Shown here: positions 21,216-35,075 of the stretch, in pieces
Numbering within the stretch: position 1 is the stretch's first letter
Layout of the letters: each line of letters starts with the position of its first letter
NCBI GenBank assembly: GCA_030737875.1
Contig: CM060910.1
Span: forward strand, 250,450,427-250,514,426
Direction: 5' to 3'
DNA: 64,000 nt
Source of the DNA: Allium sativum
Lineage: Eukaryota; Streptophyta; Magnoliopsida; Asparagales; Amaryllidaceae
Position numbers and translations under genes: made by a program
Notes under the pieces: generated by a model
What the model was told of the DNA's origin: nothing
The model's input: only the letters and a program-made list of their open reading frames with translations
The model's database searches: none

Positions 21216-23836
21216 TGCCAGCATCTTGGAATAACTCAAATAAATAATTTAACAAATAATAATCATTATGAAAGAGTGAAATCATCATTAGCACAAAACA
21301 TAAAAAATACAAAATGTTAGGTCTAACCACCTAAGTGGCTAGTCGAAGCTATGCCTGCATGTGCTAATATACCAGAATGGCTCAAGGCCTTACCAGTATC
21401 AATAATATATGAAAGGTACCTTATGAAATGATCAAGTAGGTCACTATACACCAGATAACTAAATAATCTTTGAATTGACTTGAAGATCCACCGGATTGAC
21501 CTGAAAGACTAGTACTAGTAATAACACCAGAATGTGTCATCGACTCATAGATGGTAACCCAAATAGTGATAATTGTGCATCACATACCTTACGTTCTCAC
21601 TATTAGTTTACTAACTGCTCATCAATTCCACATGGAAAACATCAAAACATTGGAAAACATAGGAAACCACCAATAATACGAGAGAACACCGAATATAATA
21701 GTTGCAATACTCTAATCTGAAATTAATCGATTTCATATACCATCGTGTCCCATACCTCGAGGTATACGAAATCTTTTAATCTCCATTACGATTTTTCGAT
21801 AGGTTAAAGTATGTGTAATTTTTATATTGAAAATATACTTTTGAAATACGAGCTGAAAATTTGTTTTTAGAAATATATGAAAATCTTTGAGCTTATAAAA
21901 ACTCTATATAAATAGAATTATTTATAAAAATTTAAAAATCTTTTTATAAAGATGATTCTTTTTCAAAATCAATTTCTTTTCTTAAAATATTTCAAAAATG
22001 AATTAAAAATCCGTTATATGCAATTGGAAACACAAGAGAAATATCACCAGAAATGCACATCAAACATGTCAACTAAACTTTTAGAAATTCAAGATATACA
22101 ATGTTTCATTACTACTGAAGATAAATATAAGATTACCACAAGAGTTCATGAAGATAACACTTGATTATGAGTGCATGAAATAGCACTTGAATTGTACCAA
22201 CAACAAGTTCAAAAATGCAAGAAAATAAGGGAGCAAAAAGCACTGGATCAACACTTGAAGGCTCAGGAAACAACTTAGTCATTTTTGCCTAAGTGGGTCG
22301 ACCTAGGCAACGCAATTGTACCTAAATAAGAATCACGATGAAGTTGCAAATTTCTGGCCAATTTCAGGTTATCAAATCAACTCAGAATTGGATGAAATTT
22401 TACAGGCACAAACTAGAACCATGTGACAACATATAAGAAAAAGAGTTACATCATTTTGTTAAGAAATGAAGAAATTATACAGCGTTAAACATCGACCTAT
22501 GGTCTGTTTTGCTGCCTCAGAGATTTATAGTAAAGCGATGAACGAAACCTTAATATAACAACACAAATTCACTATTTATATTGTTGAAACAGATTGGAAA
22601 GTGTAAGAGGGCACCTCACCTTGATTTGCAGAAAATATGGATCGAAACATTCTCTGAAATTAATCAAACGATGGACTTTGATGCTTCCTTATAAGCTTCA
22701 ACACCTGTAGAACATGCTACAGAGACATGCAAATGCTATACAGTGAATAACTTCTCAACCTAAGAAAAATTTAGACAGTTTGAGATGAAATGGTTGCCGT
22801 AGGGTGGATTACTTGTTATGAATTGAGTTTAGAGTTATAATTTCCTTTCGATTTTCTTTGATGGTTGGAAACTTAAGTTTCAAAGGATGAGGCCATTAAA
22901 AGCTATACATACTGATTTTGAGGAAGATGTTTTTCTTTCTTAAGTCCTCACCATTCTTTACTAATAAGCATATTAGGCCTTAATTAATTAACTAAACTAA
23001 AGTTTAGTCTTAGTGAAAGTGATTTGTGGTTTTATGGCTAAGTTTACACCACTTTTAAGTGTTTCTTCTCTAAACACTTAAATCTTTACAAAAACTTGTA
23101 TTGGGCTTATTTCTGAAGGTGTCAAAATATGTTTCGACTTATATTTAATCACTCTTATTGATATTTTAACCCATACATTTACTTAAAAAAATAGTTTTTT
23201 TTTCAAAATGGACATTTTATATTTAATTTGAACAAAATGAACGTAATTAAACTTTTAAATACTTGAAACTCGCTATTTCAATCCTAGAAAATTCCTAAAC
23301 ACAAAATATTCCAAAAAACACATAAAATAAATATCTTACTAACAAATTTTTATATGCTTTTAACATATATTTCAACATAAAATTTATTTAAATACATAGT
23401 TTTCACAAAAGTTTCCTTTGATGATTTACTGCAAAATTTAAGCAATAAACTTTTAGGAATTACATAACTTCCTATCTATTGACAATTCTTGCATTTTAAT
23501 TTTAAAAAAATAATATTTCACTATAATTATTATTTTCCCCACTTTTAAATTCATCATATTGGGTGTCAACTCCAACATTTTATTAAAATCTCACTTCAAT
23601 CACAATTTCACCTATTTATCAATTTAACACAAATACAAGGTTAAGCTTATTTTTTCCGTAAGTTTAATTTCTATCCAACCACAATTTCCATACATTTTTA
23701 TTCATTTTTAATGATTAATATTCAGTTTCTGAAATTACCACCCAACTAAATAATTAACTAGACTTATAATTTATAGTCTCATTATAATTTATTATTATAG
23801 TTTAAATAGTTAATCACATAAGACCGGGTTGTTAGA
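21047..23836 (-). mobile_element. Element I 3' LTR (minus orientation)
   Basis: The LTR start is at 23836 (minus strand TCTAACAACCCGG, a decayed TGTAACAACCC), directly beside a polypurine-like run and pol sequence. Bases about 22090-23836 recur as a diverged direct repeat at about 24375-25850 plus 29855-29931, which identifies the LTR pair. The outer edge near 21047, against J, is approximate. There is no gene here; 21167-21213 is an (AT)n run. Confidence 0.7.
21167..21213. repeat. (AT)n microsatellite
   Basis: About 47 bases of alternating AT within element I's 3' LTR. Confidence 0.95.
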
Positions 23837-24350
23837 GTCCCTCCTACAAAAATTGCATCTCTACAATTTCCTTAAGGAAAAGTCATATTTAACCCAAATC
23901 TCATCTCATTTAAGAAAAACGTATAAGGAACAGATCAAAATAAAGTGATTTTCACACTTGTTGCACATGAAAATAAAAGACCAGGATGTGACCATTCGAT
24001 AAAATCCCTTGTTTCCCAAATAAAATCATTGGGATACTTAGGCCACTAAACTTTCATGAGTAGAATACTCCTATTATGAAGGCGTTTAACCTCTATTCCA
24101 AGAATACACACATGATGATGCAAGATAGATAAGACATATGAAATATCAAGTTCTTATAAGGCACGAGTATCAATCACTGAATCTGTATTACCCAAACACT
24201 TCCTTAGCTGCTAGATGTGAAATACGTCATGCATACCAAAGAATCTATCAGGAAGTGCAACATGATATGCAACGGGACCGTTACGCTCTGTATTAGGTGA
24301 TAGTCCAATATAGCGTGGTGCCAACTATCATGTCTCCTTGTAGCATGTCA
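23837..24350 (-). pseudogene. Element I: remnant of pol C-terminus (integrase end and chromodomain)
   Basis: The minus strand, read from 24345, gives a decayed match to the integrase C-terminal box (FGMHDVFHI, then a stop, QLRK). Further on comes a chromodomain-like piece (VKRLHNRSILLMKV, stop, W...WETRDFIEW) around 24050. A purine run (GTAGGAGGGA on minus) follows and then the LTR start. Everything upstream (gag, protease, RT, RNase H, integrase core, primer-binding site) is missing: at about 24350 the sequence passes directly into the middle of the other LTR. Confidence 0.75.
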
Positions 24351-25850
24351 TTCCCTTCAAGGGAAAAGCTTAAGTATACAGAAAATCATCACTGCTAAAG
24401 AAAATCACAAAACTATTGCAAGAGTTTGCAAGAAAACACTTGATTATAAGTGCACCAAATGGAACTTGAATTATTCCAGCAATAAGCCAAAAAATGCAAG
24501 AAAACAAGGGGCAAAGGCACTAGAACAACATTGGAAGATCCAAGAAACAACCTAGGCTTTTTCCTTGGTGGATTGGCCCACATAGAGGCTTGATCGACTC
24601 ATGGGTTGACGTAGTTCTAGTTTGGGTCAACCCGGACCACATAATTATGCCCAGGTCAGAATTACAACGAACTTGCTACTTTCTGGCCAATTTCAGGCTA
24701 ACAAAACAACACAAAATTTGATCAAATTTTACAGGCACAAACTAGAACTATGTGACAACATGTAAAAAAACAATTGCATCATTTTGTTATGAAATGAAGA
24801 GACCATGCAGCTTCAAACATGGACCTATGACCTATTTTGTTGCCTCAGGAATTTACAGTGAAACTATGAACGAAAATTACTACAATAGCACAAATCATGA
24901 TTCATCTTGCTGGAAAAAGTTAGAAAGTGTGAGGGGGAACCTCATCTTGCATTGCAAAAAATATGGATGTAAACGAGCTCAGTATTTGATCAAAAGATGG
25001 ACTTTGCTACTTCCTTATAAGCTCCAACACCAGTAGAACATGCGACAGGAACATGCAAACAATATACAGTGAATAACTTCTCAACCCAAGAAATTTTTTG
25101 AAAATTTGAGAAGAATTGTTGGCCTTAGGGTGGATTACTAGTTATGAATTGAGTTTATTGATAGTTTTATTTAGAATTTCTTTCAGGGTTGGAAACTTAA
25201 GTTTTAAAGGACGAGACAATCAAAAGCTTTACTATTTTTAAGGAAGAAGATGTTTTTCTTTCTTAGGAAAATGAAAAGTAAGTATATTTCTAGAGAACTC
25301 CACACCATTCTCTACCAACATGCCTATTAGACCTTAATTAAGTAATCAAATTAAAGTTTAGACTTAGGGAATGTGATTAGTGGCTTTTAGGCTAAATTTA
25401 CACAATTTTTAAATTTTTCTTCTCTAAACACAAGTTTAAACTTAAAACTTTACAAAATTTTGTATTAGGCTATTTCTAAAAATGCTAAAATATATTTCAA
25501 CATATTTTTAATCACTCTTATCGATATTTTGACACATTTGTTACTTAAAATTTACATTTTTATTCAAAATGGGCATTTTATACTTAATTTGAACAAAACG
25601 GACATAATTAATGTTTTAATTATGTGAAACACACTGTTTCAACCCAAGAAAATTCCTAAATACAAAATTTTCTCAGAAACACATAAATAAATACTTTTCT
25701 GATAAAATTTTATATCCATTTAACATATATTTCAACAAAATCTCTATTTAGATCATGGTTTTCACAAAAATTTCTTTTATTGATATATTGCAAAATTAAT
25801 GCAATATACTTTCAACAATTACATATATTCCTATTTATTGACAACTCTTA
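24351..25850 (-). mobile_element. Element I 5' LTR fragment, first piece
   Basis: Direct-repeat partner of 22090-23480; for example CACTTGATTATAAGTGCA matches CACTTGATTATGAGTGCA near 22160. It lacks the LTR end and primer-binding site because of the deletion at about 24350, and is interrupted at 25850 by solo LTR G. The 94-aa frame at 24752-25036 is a chance reading in this LTR. Confidence 0.75.
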
Positions 25851-28800
25851 TGGTAACAACCCTAATTCGACAGACTGTTTTTTTTTTCCAAAAAATTCCA
25901 ATCCATCAGAGCTTGAGTTAGCTTGTCGGGTATCCTACAGAAAAGACAGAGATAATAAATATATCAGCGCTCGGTAAACATCTAACAGTGGAATGAATAA
26001 AATATAATAATCAAATATAGCCTTACCGAAATAATAATACTCTCTAACCAGTATCCAAAGGCTACCAAATCTCTTCCATAAATCTAACCTACGAGTATGT
26101 TACGAAGAGGGGGTTAGAACACAAAGTTCTGGTGACTGGACAAATCATACATTCTGAAATAACCCTATATATACCGTTCAATTGTGTTTTCTTAATTATC
26201 AGGTTATTTGGGTTAACAAAACTTAAGGCTCTATACTCACATTGTACCTATCTACTCCCCAGAAAATTAACCTAATATAGTATATATGTAGTTATACCCA
26301 GCATCCCAACGTACTCCCCATAGTACCCCCCATACGGTCTTCATCGTCATGCCACAGAAGCGTATGCAACTTTCATCCTACGCCGAACGGCGTATGGAAA
26401 TCTAAATCATTATGTCATATAATCGCACATAACCACCATCGTTATGCCACGTAAGCATACGGATCGTCGTACCCGAAATCCTCGATCAAATCAAGTTTCA
26501 ACATGGAGTAATGCCCTACTGTCTACAATACATCATCCAATGCATGTACCTAGCCCTCACGCAAGAGTACTGTCTACTATAACCCGAGCCCCGTAATAGG
26601 GCTACGTCGAATGGGCAAAACTCGGTTAGAATATTTCAATATCCGTAAAGGACTGCCTCATTAGGCCTACAATACAGATGTTCAAGTATGGTCTGTCTTT
26701 TCACAGTGGCTATGGCCCGACCCTGGCCCCTCCCACAGCTAATAAAAGACTACATCAAGAGCTAAGTGACATGCCCCTATCAAACAATCTAGCATTTAAT
26801 TTGGCGTGTCCCGCAACTAATATCTCGATAGTGACAGATCGAAGGTCTATAGGTTTAACTCTAGTCTTTCCGCATCACACTGACTACCGATGGCAGTTAT
26901 CTAATGATTACTATCTTTAATTTGGTCCTGACCAACCTCTCCCAAGGAAAACTGCCGAATCACCCAATGCCATCCGACACAGCCTTCTGACTGCCAGACT
27001 ACAGTTGCAGTCAAGGTGTACCCACCAGGTGGTACCGTACAAACAAATCCCTGCTAGTATGGCATGAGTATGTACAACATAGAGGACCACCACGGAGTAC
27101 CCTATCACGTCCCGTAGAAGCCACGTGCTTCCCTCAGGTCCCGCAAAATAATCATATTGACGTGCTCCTTTCGTGTCTCTAGACACCGCGATGATCTACC
27201 CAATTTGGTTCTTCACCTTCAGACGTACGGAGTGGTCCAAGCGCATCACGCCAACATGTTATTAGAACCTATGTCTAATCTTTTAAAAAGGCGCTTGCTC
27301 TATCTCATCATGTTGCTAATTAAATTGATTATCCACATATTCACTTTTTATTCAAGTTACTTGGTTCATTAGCTCACAATTGGCTGCTTACTTCCTTTAT
27401 TCAATCCTATGCCGTCGGAGCATACTTCCACTTATTATTTACTACAATTATTAGGTTTAATACTTTCAAATATAAGTCTACCAATAATAAGCCTACTTTA
27501 TTCTTTCTTATTTAACAATAACCATGTATTACACTGTTATCACAGCTTGTTGTTGTTTACTTATTAACATAGTTCTCTTAACTAAGATTTATTATTAAGT
27601 TTCATATTCTAAATTATAACCTATGTTATAATTTCTCCTGTCCCTAAGACAAGTCCCATATTATAATTCATTAACATCCATATAGTTAATATAATAGGTT
27701 ATATTCCCCGTTCATCACCATTCTTCGTAGGTACCTTAATATGAACCAACTTTTACTATTGTAATATTTCTTTAATTACTGTCATGTACATTCTTATTAT
27801 TTCAGGAAAATACTTCGCACACTTCATTACATTGGTTAACGGAAAGATATAAAGATATATTTCCATAATGTGTCTCAAAATTAGGTCCGTAGTTGCAAGT
27901 TATTTCTTTTATTTTCTTTATGGACATATGAATTGAATTAGTGTGCAATACGGTAAAAGAACCCCTATTTCACACTATCCCCTTTTCCTTTTTTTTCTTG
28001 TAGCTACGTTCTTAGTAATTCTGTTGTTATGGAAATATATCCATTCTTCCCAAATCCAACTATCTAAGTCCACTACTGATTTTCTCCTTTTTATTTTCTA
28101 AGTTAGATGTTAATTCTTGTTTTCTATTACCATTTCCTACTACGGTAAATTTTCTCTACAAAATTAGGCATATCAATTCTATTTCCATTTTTTTCAATTT
28201 CACTATAATTATATTTACAACATATCAAATTTGTCATAAAATAACAATCTTAAGAACATATTTAGGTTTATTGTAAATTCCACAATTCTAGTATTACAAT
28301 AATTCTGAATCTAAACAGAAGATCAATAGGACAGATTTGTACAACAATAATATTCTTAAAAATAGATTATATTGCAATAACCACAAATGCCAATGATTTA
28401 TCATGTTAAGAATTACATGGAATGTAAATGATAAATATGCCATTACTAAAAGGTATAATTTTAAATCCATTCACTCGACTGCTTTCCAATCTTTGAATTT
28501 GACCCAGATATGCTATTCCGTGGTCTTTCTAATTGAATATAATAATAAGATAACCACGAGTTTACAAATCTGATGCTAAATGAATAACAGAAGAAAGAAA
28601 CCTAAATAATTCGGATTCACTGGATTTACCTCACATTGACAAGAATTGAATGCCTATATTGTAGATCTACATTCTTTGTCTTCAAATCTTGAATCAGAAT
28701 TCCCGAAGCTAATATTCTAATTTCTGAAAGATTTGGAGAAGAAAGAAAATGGCAGAGCCTTTGCGTCGTCTCAGAAAATATAAGTTAGAGGCTAGGCTCT

Positions 28801-29854
28801 GCTAATCTATTATAGGTGTACAGAACATTCTGGTCTGTTGGATTAAATAAAATAAATCTGAAACATACAAGTGGGAAAATATAATGTTAAATGACCTGGT
28901 CCATTAACGTTAATTTTTGCCTATATTAATTTCTTGTTTAACGTTGCTCGTAACGTTTCTTTTCTTTCTAGATATTGCTATATAACTTATATTATTCGAT
29001 TTATAACACATACTCCGTATTTAAATTTCAAATTCATGCGCATATATATATATATATATATATATGCGTGTAACCATTCAAATCTTTGTCCGTCAATAGC
29101 CGCTCAATTAGTGTCATTATTAACATCATCAATTCATTGATTTATTCCTTTTAATATATATTCTAATTTCAAATGCAACTGTCTTCTTGTCCATTTTTCA
29201 TTCATTATACATTTATTACTTTTCTTCCTTTAAGTACGTTTTAATTTCAAATTTTGAATTTATGCGTATAGATTTACGCACAATCTTCATTTCTTTTCAA
29301 AATTTAAACAACGTTATGCCATCATCTGTTTATTACTCAATTTGATTAGTTGCAAGTCACTTTTTGAATTTCTTATTCCTATATAAATACACACACATAC
29401 ACATATATACACATATACATATATGTATATATTTTATACTCACATATATGTATAATTTTTCTTATACGTACATATATACAAATTTTTCCTCTTAGAATAT
29501 GCATTTCTTTAGCCGCCCCTTTAAAATTAAAAATATGACGCCAGCGAGACTCGAACTTACACCACTCACATGGGAGAGACATGCCTCTGCTCACTCACCT
29601 ACTTAACCTTTTTTCACAAGACTAAAACATTAGTATTTATTTTTCTTATTAGTTTTCTTTTATATCATCTTTTCATGTTTGTTCTAATACTTCATTAAAA
29701 GTATCTTTTTTATTTTAAATTCGTTTTTTGCAAACCATAGGTCTAAATTGATCAGAAAAATTGCCTTGGACGCAATGTCGCTAATCCCGTAACCTAATTC
29801 TGAAAACTTTTCAAATTTTTATTTTATATTCATTTAAAAATGCGAGTTGTTACA
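25851..29854 (-). mobile_element. G: solo LTR of about 4.0 kb inside element I's 5' LTR
   Basis: It begins TGGTAACAACCC and ends GAGTTGTTACA, is flanked on both sides by CTTA (25847-25850 and 29855-29858), and interrupts a stretch that is continuous in I's other LTR (GACAATTCTTGCATTTTAAT near 23480). There is no internal domain, so a recombined solo LTR is the simplest reading. Its left end shares CAGAAAAGACAGAGA and ACAGTGGAATGAATAAAATA with F (52990-53060), and that end is the LTR 3' end, hence minus orientation. No gene is recognised in its 4 kb; an AT run is at 29042-29065. Confidence 0.8.
29537..29610 (-). ncRNA. tRNA-like segment with A-box and B-box resemblance, possible SINE head
   Basis: On the minus strand GGTTAAGTAGGTGAGTGAG resembles an A box and AAGTTCGAGTCTCGC resembles a B box (GGTTCGANTCC), about 40 bases apart, as in tRNA-derived SINEs. 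The acceptor stem does not pair, so it is not a working tRNA gene. AT-rich sequence follows. No target duplication was identified. Confidence 0.35.
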
Positions 29855-29931
29855 CTTACACTTTTAATTTTTCACAAATAATATTTCATTATAATTATTA
29901 TTTTTTCCCCACTTTTAAATTTGCTATATTG
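29855..29931 (-). mobile_element. Element I 5' LTR fragment, second piece between G and E
   Basis: Continues the LTR broken at 25850, matching 23485-23560 (CACTATAATTATTATTTTCC type sequence, then CCCCACTTTTAAAT). It is cut at 29931 by element E; TATTG (29927-29931) would be E's left target-site copy. Confidence 0.8.
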
Positions 29932-32900
29932 TGTGACGACCCAAACTCTCGATCCCGGGAAGAACAAATAAACATTGGAATATAACACATTAAGATAACA
30001 ACAGAACACAACATTATAATACATAATGTACATCAATTTACATCAAAGGTTAATATCAGAGTTTACAAAACATCATACGATCAAAATTATACATCATAGT
30101 TTCAACAAGTGAATAGGTACACATCGGAATAAAAGATAATCAACATAATAGAGTTTTATAGAGTCCAAGAGAAATATCCAAATCCTGCTCCAACTCCAAA
30201 TCCAAAATCAGCTTCCATATCTTCCATACACATCCAAAAAGATATGAAAAAATAACCTATTTACTTGGCTGCCCATATGAAAATACGAGCACCCCGAATT
30301 TGTAAAGGAAAAACAAACTACAAGTCAGTCATGGAACTAGTATGAGAAACCCTACAGTTGTATTTAACATATTTTAAGTAAGGCATATCACGGAACCACG
30401 CCGTATAATACTGAACGGGTTTACTCAACACGAATGCCAGTGCATAAAATCTCGTAATGCTTTTTTGAAAAATTAAGCCATTATAAGACTTAAGTCCCAT
30501 CACACAATGCAAGCGCACACCAAAGGATAAAGTTTTACCTCATTATATCCAAACATGCTTGATACGAGAAAATCATTTGATATTATTATTATTACTATCT
30601 AAATGTTGAAAACAATTTAGAAAATAAATGTATCAATCTTAGACGGCATAATACCTCATCCTATTATGTCGCCATATAGGGTTAGAACTGAAAACTATAA
30701 AGCTCGTACTGGAAATTGGATTCCATCATGAACCAAGGCAAAGGATCTTCCTTATCCGTTTAGGACTATCTCTAGCAAGATGTCCAGGACTCAAACTCAG
30801 GTGAATCCTAGATCGGCAGAACCTACCCACCAATACCCGGTGAGTTGGACAATTACTTGAACATGACGATCCCCGGTCTTATCATACCAACAACATGGTC
30901 GTTACATTGACCAATATCTGAGGGGCCTCGATTCCAACATCCACATAAGTACATCTGCCTAGGCTCCATTCCATGGAATAACTTTCAGTTCGGTGAAAAC
31001 ATATGTCCTTACTCTGCTGTCTTTTATCCTATTTTTGGCTCATCCCGAGGTGTGAGGCTCGCGAGTCAATGCACCACAAAACTCTTCTTTTCAACAAAAG
31101 CTTTGATCTATCTACTAGCAGCACTCAGCATGCCACATTGTCAATTCATACATATGATCAGTTTATTAATAATATAACCTTTGAGCACATACGTCACAAA
31201 GAAGGGTGTTAAGCTAAGAGAATAAATTCTCCGCCATCAAAAAATATATCATTATAAGCAAATAATCAGTTATGATATGAAATACAATGTTAGACATACT
31301 ATCCATTTATAAGTTCATTCTGGGTTTGAATGAAATCGAAGGCATCTTATTCCTCGTCTCATATGTCCAATACAGGAAATAGGCCCTTGCACATCCGGAC
31401 AATCAACAAGTACGTCCAGACCACTGCTACTATAACCCCTTCAAGGGAGCTACCTAATTCTAAGGCATTAACAAGAAGTCCATTCGATGTGAATATTCTA
31501 GGTCTTGCAACATCTTCAATATCTTCGACTTTTAATCGTCGTTCAATTATTCGAAATAGGTTGAACCCAGTCTTTTCGAATAATTCGCGCCAAAACAAAT
31601 CAAATTATATCCTTATTGGATTATGAACTCACCAATTAAGTGTCTTTTACTTGGTTTCCTTTCATAATATTTAAAATCTTATTCTCAAACCTGGTCAAGT
31701 TATTTGGTTTCCAACAATCATTTCATAACCTTATAAAAATATTAACTTAAGAATTCAATTCATTTTACGAATTAAAATTCTTCCTACTAAAAATTTCTCA
31801 AAATCCATTATAAAAGATGTTACAAAAATAGCCAAATTTCCACTTAACCACTTTTATTATTTCAAACCATATATAATTGGTTTAAACCCATTCCAAATAA
31901 TTTATAATGATTTTTCTCTATTTTTATTCATATAAAATAGTCCATATTCGTAATTTCCAATTAAAGGTCATTATGGGTTCTGGCGCTATTTTTATTCATA
32001 TTTGATTTGAACATTTCACAAAATATAACCATTAGATTTCTAAACTTTTCTTATCATTTGAGAGATCTTTTCATTACAAACCAACTGTTCCAGTTTCGGG
32101 AAAATCTGATGGTCGGATCTCCCAGTACAATCATTTAAAGTTACAGGTCAAAATTCGCGAACTATAGTTGCGCGACATATTCTATTCTGACCAATATTCG
32201 ACGTATAATATAAAATACATCGAATAGCTTCAAAAATATTTTATTTATTATATAAAATATATAATAATTTTCCAAAGGCATAGTTTAATTTTACAACCTC
32301 CAAAATCAATTATTTTAATATTCCAATATTATAATACTATTTAAATGATTAAAATAATATTATTTTTCAAACTTCATCTTCATTATTTTTATTCCTAACC
32401 TTCCTGACATTCATCATAATAATAAATAAGAAAGTTATGCAAAGGAAGTTGGTTTAACACATTCCCTATATACGCTAACCGAACTTCACTTTTATCGATC
32501 ACTATTCATTTTGAAAATAAAACTTGAATATGCCATAATTATATTAAATTACTTCAAATCAACTTTCTACAGTTACGGATATTCATCGAATTTCATAATT
32601 TTCGGGTCCATCTAAAATCGGACATCAAATTCAAACTTTGATTTTCAGCCTATTATTACATTAATGAAATATTCATTAAAAATCTATTTTAATTAATGGA
32701 GACTTAACCAATAAACCAATAATCATTTTTATTTTTCTTCAATCAGTATACTATATAACACTCAATCAACCATCAGACAATATCCAATCCACATACAGAG
32801 TGGAATTCACCGTATACGCCTTAAGTCAATAATATTAATACGGGTTCGTCAATCAAAAGATTAACAATTAATTCAAACAACTGGGATAATTAATTATAAG

Positions 32901-33506
32901 GGTGCATTTTTTACAGGTCCCTATTAAGTTTCAAAATATATAAAAAACCCGGTGATAAAAATAATATAGAATACATCCCTATTTTTGAATTTCCGCTAAA
33001 AAAATTCCAGATCTACCCTTATACACCTAAAAAACTATCCAACAACTGTTTGTCCTCATTTACTCAGTCTATCGCTCCTATTATCTTGCTCATAAACTAA
33101 ATCCTACAATTCTGGAAAACCGTCTATCACTCCAACAGCGTTTTTTTTTTACTTTTTTTTGATTTTTACGAAAAACTAGAGAATTAGATACATATATTAC
33201 GTAAAATTGCATACATATATTAATATTGTGCATAAAAAAATTATTAGTTTTGCGCAACAATGAAGTAGACGTGCATAAATTAATATTATACAGAAATAAT
33301 TAATTACTTGAATGTAGGGACTACAATTTTTTTATTAACATTTTTGATTTTTACGAAAAACTAAACAATTACATACAAATGTTACTTAAAATTGCATAAA
33401 TTTATGCAACTAAGTGAAATAATTGCATACATATACAAAACTGTACTACATAATTGCTGAAACAAAAGAAATGACAAAAAAGTAAATACATATAATTATA
33501 ACAAGA

Positions 33507-33509
<3 letters not shown>

Positions 33510-33539
<30 letters not shown>
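33510..33539. repeat. (AT)n microsatellite
   Basis: About 30 bases of alternating AT. Confidence 0.9.
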
Positions 33540-33542
<3 letters not shown>

Positions 33543-33940
33543 AATAACAGAAATATGTGCATACATACATGAAAAATTTCATAACATTTACATGTACTAC
33601 ATCAAAAAATAAGTACAGACCACATTTACATGTACTACATAAAAAATTTCAAAACATTTACAAAGTAGAGATGATGGTCTATTGCAGAACAAGTAATTTT
33701 GTTAAGACCCAGTTTATTGCGCAAACCACATCTTATAGTCTCTGTAGAAACAACTGCAGATTTCAATCATTTGGAAAAAGATGGACGGCCAAGCTTCAAC
33801 AACACCACTACACCAATATCTGCCGGAACACTGTTAGGAAAAAAAGAAAATCAACATTAATAAGCTTAATGTGCAGTAACCTAAATTACAAAAATTGCTT
33901 CAGAATAATATAAATACATGCGTACAAATCAACAAAATAA

Positions 33941-34461
33941 CAATAATTTCTGAATATTTATATGCAAGTATTCCAGATATATGCATCGAAATATGAATAT
34001 ATTTGTAAAATAATATGTTTTTCTGTTTTTTTGTTAAAAAATTGCATACATATATGCGTATATTAAAAATAGCTGCATATTTGTCCGCAACTTTTTATCA
34101 GAAGTTCAGCAAAAATCAAAGATATTTTCCTACATCTTACACAATAATTTCTGAATATTTATATGTAAGTATTCCAGATATATGCATAGAAATATGAATA
34201 CATTTGTAAAATAACATGTTCTTCTGTTTGTTTGATAAAAAATTGCATACATATATGCATATATTAAGAATAGCTGCATATTTGTCCGCAACTTTTTATC
34301 AGAAGTTCAGCAAAAATCAAAGATATTTTCCTACATCTTACAGATCGCGATTTTGAAAGTTTTTTTGATTGTATTTTCATGAAAAATTGCATACATATAT
34401 GCATATATTAAGAATAGCTGCATATTTGTCCGCACTTTTTATCAGAAGTTCAGCAAAAATC
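33941..34461 (+). repeat. Tandem repeat of about 200 bp, about 2.4 copies
   Basis: CAATAATTTCTGAATATTTA starts copies near 33941 and 34142. The second half of the unit (AGCTGCATATTTGTCCGCA, then CAGAAGTTCAGCAAAAATC) occurs at 34069, 34272 and 34417, the last in a truncated third copy. Confidence 0.9.
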
Positions 34462-34639
34462 TTTAGCATATTTAAGTTCAAAGAGGTTTAAGAAGCAATG
34501 CTATGAAGCTAGCTAAAATCTACTATCATTGTTATATATCCCAAATAAAACATGGACGTTTAGCACACATTCATACAAAAATGTGAACAACAATTGGAAA
34601 ATATATTATATATAATACCTGAATTGTAAGTGACAACAA

Positions 34640-35075
34640 GCTATTCTTCCTCAACTACCAGCACACATTCAAACCCAATTTTTGTTGCACCAGATCAAGC
34701 CACTACGTCTAAAAGCCTACCCTTTGCACCAGATCAACCCAATTTTTGTCCGCTGACCACCGAGCTCCATTCCAAGTCGCGCACTGGTCTGAGACGGCGC
34801 GTTGGGTTGCCTGGACGGTCGTCGATGATCGGACAAGAGGTTGCGTGGAGATCAGACAGTGCATGCGGCGATTGACGAAGCGGCTTGGAAGCCGATTAAG
34901 GAGACACTGTTTTGGGGATTAAGGGTTTTCGGTTGAGAGGTGACGGACTGGCGGACGCGAGGCTGAAGGCGGTGACGGTGTACACCTCAGGCGGCGATGG
35001 AGGAAGCAGCCACCGATTAGAGGCCATGAATTACATTGGAGCCGCCACCGCCATGGAGAACGAAAATTAGGTTTC
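34640..35075 (-). pseudogene. GC-rich gene-like fragment, possibly captured 5' end of a host gene
   Basis: On the minus strand this block reads like a plant gene leader and first exon: CCATGGCGGTGGCGGC context near 35055, then a 43-codon frame from the ATG at 35027 to the stop at 34896 (starts MASNRWLL; rich in Ser and Pro, few acidic residues, as in organelle transit peptides). No family is recognised and there is no continuation. The plus-strand frame at 34630-34875 is an alternative reading that I consider a shadow. Confidence 0.3.

Noticed and set aside
24752..25036. 94-codon frame
   Set aside because: Part of element I's LTR; the other LTR copy (22470-22740) does not keep the frame.
29537..29610. 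Functional tRNA gene
   Set aside because: The acceptor stem does not pair and no proper anticodon arm is visible; at best a SINE-type relic.
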